Below are positions 35,177-42,780 of a stretch of 64,000 nt of DNA, piece after piece. The stretch is from Ornithomonoglobus_A sp045612845 (GTDB lineage: Bacteria; Bacillota; Clostridia; UBA1381). Positions within the stretch are counted from its first letter, which is position 1. The number at the start of each line of letters is the position of its first letter. The position numbers and the translations under genes were made by a program. The notes under the pieces are model-generated. The model did not search any database. It worked only from the letters and a program-made list of their open reading frames with translations, and was not told the origin of the DNA. Location: NCBI GenBank assembly GCA_045612845.1, contig JAZKZV010000003.1:180250-244249 (forward strand), given 5' to 3'.

Positions 35177-36982
35177 TCATTCTCCCACAGGGATAGTTAT
35201 TGTAACCTCCGTTCCAACATTAAGTTCGCTTGTTATTTTAATTTTACCGCCAAAAAAGCTCTCGATTGTCTGCTTTGCAATAGCAAGACCAAGTCCCGAG
35301 CCGCCACGGTCTCGCGAACGCGCCTTGTCCACCCTGAAAAATCTGTCAAAGATTTTGGGTAGCTGCTCCTCGGAAATTCCTATACCGGTATCTGCAACCT
35401 TTATCTGAATATCCTTATACACCTTAGATGTGTATACTGTTACAGTACCACCCTCACGTGTGTACTTTAAGGCATTCGTAACAATATTGGTGATAACTCT
35501 GTCGAGTCCGTCGCGATAGCCCATAATCTGAGGTGTTTTATTTATACGTCTGTGCTTTAATTCGATGTTTTTCTTTTTCGCTGTAAATATATTTCTCTCT
35601 ATTATATTATCCACAAGCGCACGAACATCAATCTCGTCTATGTTCTTCATATATGCCTGATTTTCATCAAGCTGCGACAGCGTTAAGAAGTCGCTTATCA
35701 TGCGGGTCATTCTGTCCGACTCGGATGTAATTGTACCTAAAAAACGTGTTCTTAGCTCAACGTCTGCATCCGGAGTATCCGAGAGCATTTCCGCATATGA
35801 TTTTATGGTAGTAAGTGGAGTTCTGAGCTCATGCGAAACATTGGATACAAATTCACGTCGTGATTTTTCGAGCCTCTCCTGCTTTGTTATATCGTGTATA
35901 ATAACTATTATACCGGCTGTTTTATTTTCCAGTGTAAAGGTAGCAAAACCTAATGTTAAAAACTGCTCGTCTACCTTTATTGTTCTTTCTGTTTCTTCGC
36001 CCTGTTCATTTTTTACGTATAATATATCGCCAAGGGTAATATTGGCATTAAGCTCCTTAAAAAATCTGTCGAAGGTTATATCATCAAGATATTTTCTGCC
36101 TAAGAGTCTTTGCGCCTCGTTGTTGAAGTGAATAAGCTTTCCGTTGATGTCAAAAGCAAGAATACCATCTGTCATATTCTGCAGAATAGTTTCTATCTTA
36201 TTTTTTTCCTCATTGGCTTTTGCAGTTGCATCTTCACCTTTTTTTGCGAGCAATACGAGCATATTTGTCATTTGCCCTATTTCGTCTTTTATGTCGCTTT
36301 CTTCCAGTGCATTTATATCACCCTCGGTCAAAAGCCTTGCTTTTTCTGTTAATTGCTTTAGCGGATTTGTTATATCCTTTGCAAAAATTGTACCCACAAT
36401 AACTGCAATCACACCCGAGAAAAGCCATGAGGCTATAAGTGTAAAGAACAGCCATGTAAGTGCAGAATTTCTGTCGCTGCAATCCTCTTTTATATAAATT
36501 ATGTATCTTACCTGAGTACCGCTCATTATGGGGAATGCATAATCCGCATACGAGGCAGTAAGAGAATCTTCTATATCCTCAACTCCACGCATTGCACTTA
36601 AAAGAGTAGGAGTATACTCCCCGTCATGCTCGGCACTTGAATATATAAATCTTCCGTCTTTGTCAACTACAGAAAAAAATCTTGACGCAGACAAGCTCAA
36701 TTTAAAAGAATATGCATTTACAAGCTCTGTTATTTTTGAAAGTATGTAAGTATCATTCTCCTCAAAAATAATCGCCTCTCCTTCCGGAGAGGTGCTTATA
36801 TTTGCTAATTCTGATAATTGTTTTTTAAAGTCTTCGTTAAAGACACTCTGTATATTTTCTTTAAAATTATTGTGGTAACGATATGATACACCCAGCATTG
36901 CAGTAGCTGAACAGATAGCCTGCATAACAAGTATCATAATCACAAAATATACTACTATTTTTCCTTTTATACTTTTAAACAA
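35177..36982 (-). CDS. walK: WalK-type sensor histidine kinase
   Basis: A 601-residue membrane kinase that monitors wall or lipid II status in related bacteria. Order: TM1 (about 9-30), extracellular sensor (about 31-165), TM2 (about 172-197), HAMP (about 198-250), PAS (about 262-355), dimerisation domain with the phospho-acceptor His in SNVSHELRTPLTTIKSYAE (about 378), and an ATPase domain with NIVTNALKYTREGG (N box), DTGIGI (G1) and GGSGLGLAIAK (G2). It follows walR by 27 bases. I call WalK from domain order and neighbours; a PhoR/ResE-type kinase is the alternative. Confidence 0.88.
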   Translation of the reverse strand: MFKSIKGKIVVYFVIMILVMQAICSATAMLGVSYRYHNNFKENIQSVFNEDFKKQLSELANISTSPEGEAIIFEENDTYILSKITELVNAYSFKLSLSASRFFSVVDKDGRFIYSSAEHDGEYTPTLLSAMRGVEDIEDSLTASYADYAFPIMSGTQVRYIIYIKEDCSDRNSALTWLFFTLIASWLFSGVIAVIVGTIFAKDITNPLKQLTEKARLLTEGDINALEESDIKDEIGQMTNMLVLLAKKGEDATAKANEEKNKIETILQNMTDGILAFDINGKLIHFNNEAQRLLGRKYLDDITFDRFFKELNANITLGDILYVKNEQGEETERTIKVDEQFLTLGFATFTLENKTAGIIVIIHDITKQERLEKSRREFVSNVSHELRTPLTTIKSYAEMLSDTPDADVELRTRFLGTITSESDRMTRMISDFLTLSQLDENQAYMKNIDEIDVRALVDNIIERNIFTAKKKNIELKHRRINKTPQIMGYRDGLDRVITNIVTNALKYTREGGTVTVYTSKVYKDIQIKVADTGIGISEEQLPKIFDRFFRVDKARSRDRGGSGLGLAIAKQTIESFFGGKIKITSELNVGTEVTITIPVGE

Positions 36983-37009
36983 TTATTAAAACTCCATTTC
37001 GTATGTGGC

Positions 37010-37711
37010 TTATTTATTGAAATAGTATCCCAAACCTCTTTTTGTTATAATGTACTTAGGCAAGCTCGGGTCGTCTTCTATTTTTTCGCGAAGACGTCTT
37101 ACGGTAACGTCAACAGTACGCACGTCTCCGTAGTATTCATATCCCCATACATTTTCCAGAAGCTTTTCGCGTGAGAATATTTTATCCGGTTGTGTTGCCA
37201 GGAACTTTAATAGCTCAAATTCTCTTAATGTAATATCTACATTTTCTCCGCCCTTTAAGACCTCGTAACGTTCTATGTTAATTGATAAATCTCCCGATAC
37301 AACAGTATTTACATCAGATGACGGATTTGTAACCTCCGGAACATCATATGCACTTCTTCTGAGGTTTGCTCTTACTCTTGCAGTTAGTTCTCTTGCCGAG
37401 TAAGGCTTTGTGATATAATCATCTGCGCCCAGTTCAAGACCAAGCACCTTATCAACCTCGTCCTCACGTGCAGTAAGCATAATAATAGGAACGTTGGAAC
37501 GGTCTCTGACACGTCTGCACACTTCAAAACCGTCCATTCCCGGTAGCATGACGTCAAGTAATATTATATCCGGATTTTCGCCAAGAGCCATCTCAAGTCC
37601 CTTTATACCGTCAAAAGCAGACAGAGTTCTGTATCCCTCCTTGGCAAATTTAAAAGCAAGTATATCATTGATGTTTTTTTCATCTTCAATTATAAGTATC
37701 GTCTTTTCCAT
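37010..37711 (-). CDS. walR: WalR-type OmpR-family response regulator
   Basis: A 233-residue response regulator. Receiver domain (about 1-120) with acidic pair ED at 10-11, phospho-acceptor Asp in LLDVMLPGMDGFEVC, Thr in MLTARED and Lys in ITKPYSARE; winged-helix DNA-binding domain (about 135-232) with LREFELLKFLATQPDKIFSR and VRRLREKIEDD. Paired with the kinase gene downstream. TGTAAT, TGTAAC and TGTAAA hexamers cluster around and after its -10, loosely like the WalR half-site TGTWAH, though the spacing is not the usual 5 bases. Confidence 0.9.
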   Translation of the reverse strand: MEKTILIIEDEKNINDILAFKFAKEGYRTLSAFDGIKGLEMALGENPDIILLDVMLPGMDGFEVCRRVRDRSNVPIIMLTAREDEVDKVLGLELGADDYITKPYSARELTARVRANLRRSAYDVPEVTNPSSDVNTVVSGDLSINIERYEVLKGGENVDITLREFELLKFLATQPDKIFSREKLLENVWGYEYYGDVRTVDVTVRRLREKIEDDPSLPKYIITKRGLGYYFNK

Positions 37712-37787
37712 AACAGTTCCTGTTAACTCCTCTCAGATAACCTTTAAATATATTAAAGATTACATTTGTTTCTTTACAGTTACATAT

Positions 37788-37816
37788 ATTGTATCAAACA
37801 ATTACAAATTTATCAA
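37788..37816 (-). promoter_or_regulatory. Sigma-A promoter of the walRK operon
   Basis: TTGATA (37811-37816) and TACAAT (37788-37793), 17-base spacer, minus strand. The rest of the gap of about 337 bases before the LCP gene end holds the LCP terminator; no gene is seen. Confidence 0.75.
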
Positions 37817-38001
37817 GTATATTTTAGAAATTTATTCAATTTTATGCATTTTATGTCCCTTTTTTGTGCATATCGTTAATAAAACAAGACGATTAAGGCT
37901 GATTTGTTTTTACTGCAGAACACACAAAACACGCTAATATACCAAATCTATCGCATTTTGCTCTGACCAGGTGTATACAATAATATTGTGTAACACAAAA
38001 A

Positions 38002-38040
38002 AGGGGATGTTTAAAAAGAAATTCTTTTTAAACATCCTCT
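38002..38040 (-). terminator. Terminator after the LCP gene
   Basis: 19-base arms with one mismatch (AGGGGATGTTTAAAAAGAA / its partner ending CATCCTCT), followed on the minus strand by TTTTTT. It begins 9 bases after the LCP stop codon. Confidence 0.9.
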
Positions 38041-38048
38041 TATCCCTT

Positions 38049-39164
38049 TTAACTATCATATACACTGTCGTAATATGCTTCGTTATATCTTAAGTTTTCG
38101 TTATACTTGGGAGAATGACCCAAAGCGTCAACACTGCCGCTGTTTACCGCGTTGTAGTATGACTGATATCTGTCTCCAAAATACTCCATTTGTCTTTGCG
38201 GGTCTTCTACTGTCATTTCTTCGTCATAGCCAAAGTTCTCTACAATAACAGCTCTCAACTCATTCATGTTCGGAACAAGCATTGACTGCTTTTCCGCTGT
38301 ATCGTATGCATCTACTCCCGGGACTGTAAGTGTTGTAATATTCACAGAAGATATTCCCGTTAAATATTTTGAGTATTTAATAACGTCCGAAAGACTTATA
38401 TTGGTATCTATATTATCCACAACATCTTTAAAAATAGATGGTACTTTCAATATAAGTGAGGCATTGAGCTTCTGGTCTGCAAGCGCTTTTATAAAATTCT
38501 GCTGCAGTCTGATTCTTCCGATATCACCATCGACATAGCCTTGTCCTCTGTTGTTTTTTCTGTATCTCAGAAGATGTACAACCTCCGAACCGTTAAGGTC
38601 ATGATTTCCGGGCGGAAGATTTATATGCAAGCCCTGAACAGGGTCATCATAAACCATTCCCCGTCCGTCTCCGTGTACATCAGGGATATCAAAGTTAACA
38701 GGTCCCAAATCGTTCATTATCTGTGCAACAGCATCAAATGAAAAATCTATATAGTAGTTTATGGGTACTCCCGTAAGTCTCGAAACGGTACCGCATATAG
38801 CCTCAGGTCCGCCAATTTCTCCGTCTTCATAACGATATGCATGCGCTGCATTTATTTTCTGGTAACGGTTTCCTATAAATACTCTTGTATCTCTGGGGAT
38901 TGACAGAATACTCACCTTGTTCAGCTCACTGTCATATTGAGCAAGCATTATAGCGTCTGTTCTTAATCCGTCCATATCTACACAGGTTAAAAGGACGTTT
39001 ATTTTTCCGTCATCAGCTTTTACAACATTATCGTTAAAACCGTTGTCGGTATACTCGCCAAGCATTGATGAGAAATTACATCCGAGCACAAGCGCACCCA
39101 GACACAAAATCACCGCAAGCGATACTCCTAAAACCTGAAAGTATCTTTTTACATTAAACTTCAT
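38049..39164 (-). CDS. LytR-CpsA-Psr (LCP) family wall-polymer ligase
   Basis: A 371-residue enzyme that attaches teichoic acid-type or other anionic polymers from a lipid carrier to peptidoglycan. One N-terminal membrane segment (about 12-30) is followed by the LCP domain (about 50-300): DMDGLRTDAIMLAQYD, SIPRDTRVFIG, INAAHAYRYEDG, LTGVPINYYIDFSFDA and EVVHLLRYRKNNRGQGYVDGDIGRIRLQQNF, including the conserved Asp and Arg residues that bind the pyrophosphate and Mg2+. Own promoter and terminator, so a single-gene transcript. Confidence 0.93.
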   Translation of the reverse strand: MKFNVKRYFQVLGVSLAVILCLGALVLGCNFSSMLGEYTDNGFNDNVVKADDGKINVLLTCVDMDGLRTDAIMLAQYDSELNKVSILSIPRDTRVFIGNRYQKINAAHAYRYEDGEIGGPEAICGTVSRLTGVPINYYIDFSFDAVAQIMNDLGPVNFDIPDVHGDGRGMVYDDPVQGLHINLPPGNHDLNGSEVVHLLRYRKNNRGQGYVDGDIGRIRLQQNFIKALADQKLNASLILKVPSIFKDVVDNIDTNISLSDVIKYSKYLTGISSVNITTLTVPGVDAYDTAEKQSMLVPNMNELRAVIVENFGYDEEMTVEDPQRQMEYFGDRYQSYYNAVNSGSVDALGHSPKYNENLRYNEAYYDSVYDS

Positions 39165-39199
39165 ACAAAAAGTTTCTCCATTTCCTGTTTGTTGCCTCT

Positions 39200-39228
39200 A
39201 TTATACTTCAAATCGCAAAAAATGTCAA
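39200..39228 (-). promoter_or_regulatory. Sigma-A promoter of the LCP gene
   Basis: TTGACA (39223-39228) and TATAAT (39200-39205), perfect hexamers with a 17-base spacer, minus strand. Confidence 0.9.
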
Positions 39229-39271
39229 TTATAGAACTATTAACAATTCGTTTCTTTTTATTAAATTATTG

Positions 39272-39985
39272 TTACATTGGTACAAATGCATTCATTACCG
39301 TCTGCACCGCGTCGATATTTCCCTTTGGATACGTAATTACATAGTAGAGTATATCATTGTTCTTTTTCTTAACACAATGAAGCATAGAAGTATCACCGCT
39401 TGATATCTCTATTGCCGAGAACTCCATACCCGCAATAGTTGCATATGAAATTTCTTCGCTTATCTCGGCTGTAGGTATCTGTCTGTATCCATTAACTATT
39501 CCGCCAAGATACTCTTCCTCACTGTATTGACCTTTATTGCGGTCAACCGCTATAACAACCTGCACATCGCCCTGCTCGTTGTGTATTATTGTTTCGTAGC
39601 TCATATCACCGGTTGTACTGTCATCCTGTACAAGCTCCGCCATTATAGCCTCAACCTGCTCACGATTATACATTTTGTATCCCTGAGGAAGATTGAACTT
39701 AACACCAATGTACTCACTCTCAAAGGTTTTTTCCTCAATCTTGCCTTCTTTATATTCTACAGGTGTTGTCGGTGTCTGGGCTTTTTGTGTACTTTGAGGC
39801 TTGTCTTCATTTTCTGATTCTGTTTTATCCTCTTCCTTGTCTACCTTTGACTTAATAGGCTTATCGGGCGAAACAAGTGAGCTTTTTTTAGGTGCTTCAT
39901 TACTTGCACATGATGCTGTGCAAACAGTTAAAACAGCCATAACAAATAAAACGGAAAGTCTTTTTAGTATATCTTTTCTTTTCAT
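39272..39985 (-). CDS. Putative lipoprotein of unknown function
   Basis: A 237-residue secreted protein. Basic start and hydrophobic core (about 8-25) end at TASC, a loose lipobox with Cys near residue 26. A linker rich in Lys, Glu, Ser and Thr (about 30-75) leads to a globular part (about 80-237) with no domain I can name. I start at ATG 39985; an upstream TTG overlaps the ribosome site AAAGG. It follows the ABC transporter ATPase gene by 29 bases and is probably part of that operon, so a link to transport or the wall is possible but unproven. Confidence 0.7.
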   Translation of the reverse strand: MKRKDILKRLSVLFVMAVLTVCTASCASNEAPKKSSLVSPDKPIKSKVDKEEDKTESENEDKPQSTQKAQTPTTPVEYKEGKIEEKTFESEYIGVKFNLPQGYKMYNREQVEAIMAELVQDDSTTGDMSYETIIHNEQGDVQVVIAVDRNKGQYSEEEYLGGIVNGYRQIPTAEISEEISYATIAGMEFSAIEISSGDTSMLHCVKKKNNDILYYVITYPKGNIDAVQTVMNAFVPM

Positions 39986-40014
39986 TTTTATAACCAAACC
40001 TTTCAAGGTGTTTT

Positions 40015-40797
40015 CTATTCTAAAAGTTTACTTAAAAATTCCTTTGTTCTCTGGTTTTTTGGGTTGTCTATTACCTCTTCGGGTGTTCCTCTTTCCAAAA
40101 TAACACCGTCGTTCATAAATATTATTTCATCCGCAACGTTTTTTGCAAATTCTATTTCGTGAGTAACAATAACCATTGTCATTTTCTTTTGTGCAAGACT
40201 TTTTATTACTCTTAAAATTTCGCCCGTAAGCTCAGGGTCGAGTGCCGAGGTCGGCTCATCAAAGAATAATATTTTAGGCTTAAGTGCCAATGCTCTTGCA
40301 ATGGAAACACGTTGTTGCTGTCCGCCCGAGAGCTGACACGGATAGCTGTTTAGCTTGTTTTCGAGTCCCACTCTTGTAAGAAGAGCAACAGCCTCTTCTC
40401 TTATTTCTTCTAAAATCTGTGCCTTGTTCTTTTTGTAGTCTTCTCGCTCTTTTGCAAGCTCCTTTGGTGCGAGCATAACATTCTCAAGAGCAGTATATTG
40501 CGGGAACAGGTTGAATGACTGAAAAACAAGTCCGAAATTGAGTTGTCTTTCACGGATTTGCGAAGCACTGAGCTTTGATGTGTCATCACCGTCAAAAATC
40601 AGATTTCCGTCAACATAAATTTGTCCCTTATCGGCAGTTTCCAGAAAATTTATACATCTTAGTATTGTTGTTTTTCCGCTGCCCGAGGAGCCAAGCACAG
40701 CTAAAATGCTGCCTTCCTCCATAGAAAAGTCTATTCCTTTTAAAACCTTGGTTTTTCCAAAGCTTTTATGTATGTTCTTTACTTCAAGAATTGCCAT
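40015..40797 (-). CDS. Polar amino acid ABC transporter, ATP-binding protein (GlnQ-like)
   Basis: A 260-residue ATPase energising uptake of a polar amino acid. Walker A GSSGSGKTT (about 36-44), Q-loop FQSFNLFPQYT, signature LSGGQQQRV, Walker B ILFFDEPTSALDPE and switch His in VTHEIEFA. I start at ATG 40797 (MAILEVKNIHKSFG, the family opening); a longer frame reaches upstream into a heavily folded leader whose 27-base inverted repeat covers the ribosome site. Transported substrate is not readable; Glu, Gln, His or cystine are all possible. Confidence 0.93.
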   Translation of the reverse strand: MAILEVKNIHKSFGKTKVLKGIDFSMEEGSILAVLGSSGSGKTTILRCINFLETADKGQIYVDGNLIFDGDDTSKLSASQIRERQLNFGLVFQSFNLFPQYTALENVMLAPKELAKEREDYKKNKAQILEEIREEAVALLTRVGLENKLNSYPCQLSGGQQQRVSIARALALKPKILFFDEPTSALDPELTGEILRVIKSLAQKKMTMVIVTHEIEFAKNVADEIIFMNDGVILERGTPEEVIDNPKNQRTKEFLSKLLE

Positions 40798-40798
40798 T

Positions 40799-40888
40799 AT
40801 AATTTCCATAGCCTTTCTGTCCACAAATAGTAATAAAAACATTATGCCGCCCTGCCTGTGGACAGACAAGGCGTATAATGGAAATTAT
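40799..40888 (-). promoter_or_regulatory. Ribosome-site-covering hairpin before the ATPase gene
   Basis: Left arm 40799-40825 and right arm 40857-40888 are complementary over 11 + 5 + 10 bases (ATAATTTCCAT, GCCTT, TCTGTCCACA), broken only by a single extra G and a short bulge of a few bases. In RNA the 3' arm ends one base before the ATG at 40797 and includes the only candidate ribosome site (GGAAA). This would hide translation initiation unless opened. Confidence 0.7.
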
Positions 40889-40936
40889 GCACATCGCCGT
40901 TTCGCACCTTTATGGGTGCGAAAATTTCGGCGGTGC
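40889..40936 (-). other. Compound hairpin in the same leader
   Basis: GCAC/GTGC, CGCCG/CGGCG and TTCGCACC/GGTGCGAA stack into one stem (17 pairs) directly abutting the ribosome-site hairpin, so both could stack end to end. Confidence 0.65.
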
Positions 40937-40951
40937 AATAAAATCTGCCGA

Positions 40952-40981
40952 AGGATAAACGTGAAAAATCACGTTTATCCT
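40952..40981 (-). terminator. Perfect hairpin after the permease gene
   Basis: AGGATAAACGTGA / TCACGTTTATCCT, 13 perfect pairs, loop of 4, starting 4 bases after the permease stop. No U-tract follows, so it is more likely an mRNA-stabilising or regulatory hairpin than a full terminator. Confidence 0.5.
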
Positions 40982-40984
40982 CCT

Positions 40985-41623
40985 TTATGCGTCATAATAG
41001 CTCATTTTCTTTTCTATTTTACTAAAAAGAACGGTTAATATTCCACCCATTGCAAGGAAGAATAATCCCGTCGAGAACAATGGCCAGATAAGACCACCGT
41101 TCTTCGAAAAGCGCTCCGCACTCATTATAATTTCGCCAACACCTATGATTCTTGATAAGGATGTATCCTTAACAAGAGTAATAATCTCATTACCCATAGG
41201 CGGAACAATTCTTTTTACTACCTGGAACAGAACAATCTTCGTAAATACCTGTATTTTTGTAAGACCAAGCACCTGACCTGCCTCGTATTGACCTTTTGGT
41301 ATACTCTCTATTCCGCCTCTGTATATTTCGGAGAAGTACGCAGCATAGTTTATAATAAAGGCAATAAAGGTAGCCATCATTCGCGATTTCATGGGAATGT
41401 CAAATAACAGTCCCGGTGCATATGCAACAACAAAAAGCTGAAGCATAAGCGGTGTTCCTCTGATTATCCACACAAAAAGCTTTGATATGTAGGATAGCGG
41501 CTTAAATTTTGACATTGAACAAAATGTTATTAAAAGTCCTAACGGAACTGCCGCTGCTATTGTGCCAAAGAATATTATTATATTATATTTAAAGCCCTCA
41601 AAAAGCTCTAACCATACATTCAT
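40985..41623 (-). CDS. Polar amino acid ABC transporter, permease (His/Glu/Gln/Arg/opine family)
   Basis: A 212-residue permease with about five membrane segments. The cytosolic coupling loop is seen at YFSEIYRGGIESIPKGQYEAGQVLGLT (EAA motif), followed by IVPPMGNEIITLVKDTSL, typical of the family. I start at ATG 41623 (AAAGG 6 bases upstream). Only one permease gene is present, so it likely forms a homodimer with two copies of the ATPase. Confidence 0.93.
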   Translation of the reverse strand: MNVWLELFEGFKYNIIIFFGTIAAAVPLGLLITFCSMSKFKPLSYISKLFVWIIRGTPLMLQLFVVAYAPGLLFDIPMKSRMMATFIAFIINYAAYFSEIYRGGIESIPKGQYEAGQVLGLTKIQVFTKIVLFQVVKRIVPPMGNEIITLVKDTSLSRIIGVGEIIMSAERFSKNGGLIWPLFSTGLFFLAMGGILTVLFSKIEKKMSYYDA

Positions 41624-41693
41624 ATTATGCCTTTCTGTCTGCAAGAAATATATTCTTTTTCAGACAAATAAATTTTAGATTAAATTATACGTA

Positions 41694-41725
41694 ACACCGT
41701 TTTGCTCATACGAACAAAACGGTGT
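41694..41725 (-). other. Hairpin between binding protein and permease genes
   Basis: ACACCGTTTTG / CAAAACGGTGT, 11 perfect pairs, 10-base loop, 20 bases after the binding-protein stop. It is not followed by a clear U-run. It may act as a partial terminator or mRNA stabiliser to keep binding protein in excess over permease. Confidence 0.6.
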
Positions 41726-41744
41726 CAGAAAAGAATTTATAAAA

Positions 41745-42566
41745 TTACTTATTTATTGAGCTTCCTGCCATTACATAGTCTATTACTGCAACGTCAGATG
41801 TGCCTGCTGCAACGTCCATAAGAGCAGTTGCCTGTGATGCAACAGCTGTGTACTCTGCATTTGCAAAGTCTTCGCCTGTTGTTGCCAATTCTTCACCTGC
41901 TGAGCCACCCTCTGCTATAACAACAGCACCGTCAAGACTTTGTGAGAACTTCTCAACATTTTCTTCTCTTACAACAAGTACCTGTCTGTTTGCAAGATAA
42001 GGCATTGTTATTGACATGTTTTCCATTCTTTCTTCGGTAATTGTCATACCGTTCCAGATACAGTCAATGTTCTTTGAATTAAGCTCGATTTCTTTTGCAG
42101 CCCATTCAATTTCTATAAATTCAGGAACTACACCAAGCTTTTCACAAACTGCAGTTGCAAACTCTGTTTCGAAACCTACGAACTTGCCCTCTTCGTCTGT
42201 GTAGTTAAGAGGCTTCATGATTGTATAACCAATCTTTAAAACACCGCTTGCCTTAATTTCTTCAAGCTCTGTAAGTGTGATTTCTGACTGAGAAGCGTTT
42301 GCATTTGTTTCATCAACAAGCAATAATTCGTTTAATCCGTATGCACTTGCGATTTCGCCAAGCTTACCTTCTTTTGTAAGCTCTACCATTGCATTGTTTA
42401 CAGCTTCCGTAACATCTGAGCCTTTTCTGAAAGCTATTCCGTATTCTTCTGACGGATAATCCTTGTCAATTATAGCAAGCTTATCGTTTGTTTTTTGTCC
42501 CTGTCCGCAACCTACCATTGTAAGAGCCATAACAGCAGCCATTGCCATTACTAAAAGTTTTTTCAT
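41745..42566 (-). CDS. Amino acid ABC transporter substrate-binding lipoprotein, circularly permuted
   Basis: A 273-residue binding lipoprotein (lipobox MVGC, Cys 20). In ordinary members the chain runs from EIKASGxLxxGT through GMTITxER and DVAVIDYVMA to a final EEYGIAFRKGS...ELxxxGxLxxIxxxYG. Here the last block comes first: EEYGIAFRKGSDVTEAV and its helix occupy residues 40-78, right after the lipid anchor; a linker (79-97) leads to the usual opening LTELEEIKASGVLKIGYT (98-115), and the protein stops just after VAVIDYVMAGS. All parts of both lobes are present once, so it looks like a true permutation, not a truncation. No further homologous sequence is found downstream of the stop. It heads the transporter operon. 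Confidence 0.85.
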   Translation of the reverse strand: MKKLLVMAMAAVMALTMVGCGQGQKTNDKLAIIDKDYPSEEYGIAFRKGSDVTEAVNNAMVELTKEGKLGEIASAYGLNELLLVDETNANASQSEITLTELEEIKASGVLKIGYTIMKPLNYTDEEGKFVGFETEFATAVCEKLGVVPEFIEIEWAAKEIELNSKNIDCIWNGMTITEERMENMSITMPYLANRQVLVVREENVEKFSQSLDGAVVIAEGGSAGEELATTGEDFANAEYTAVASQATALMDVAAGTSDVAVIDYVMAGSSINK

Positions 42567-42603
42567 AATATGTATTCTCCTTTAAAAATATTTTAACCAC
42601 TAT

Positions 42604-42632
42604 ATTTTATCACGTAATTTTAACAATGTCAA
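42604..42632 (-). promoter_or_regulatory. Sigma-A promoter of the amino acid transporter operon
   Basis: TTGACA (42627-42632) and TAAAAT (42604-42609), 17-base spacer, minus strand. Confidence 0.82.
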
Positions 42633-42688
42633 TATTATGACAACTTTTTGTTACTTTTTGGTGTTTTTTGTTGTGTATACCCTCAAAT

Positions 42689-42717
42689 TTGACAAACAAA
42701 TTCATTTATGTTAAAAT
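42689..42717 (+). promoter_or_regulatory. Sigma-A promoter of the glycosyltransferase gene
   Basis: TTGACA (42689-42694) and TAAAAT (42712-42717), 17-base spacer, plus strand. It is back to back with the transporter promoter. Confidence 0.82.
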
Positions 42718-42780
42718 CTATGTGTTTAACCATTTTATTTTTACGGTTTATACCGTCGGGATAGGAGTTTAAATATATAA

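Noticed and set aside
40798..40869. Longer N-terminus for the ABC ATPase gene
   Set aside because: The added region is part of the folded leader; the family opening MAILEVKNIHKSFG starts at 40797.
40920..40985. Short open frame (about 20 codons from a GTG) after the permease stop, behind AGGAGG
   Set aside because: It lies inside two strong hairpins and has no amino acid bias that would suggest a leader peptide; kept as possible but unsupported.
42567..42780. T-box or amino acid riboswitch before the transporter operon
   Set aside because: No T-box GGUGGNACCGCG sequence and no long leader; the promoter lies about 40 bases before the start codon.
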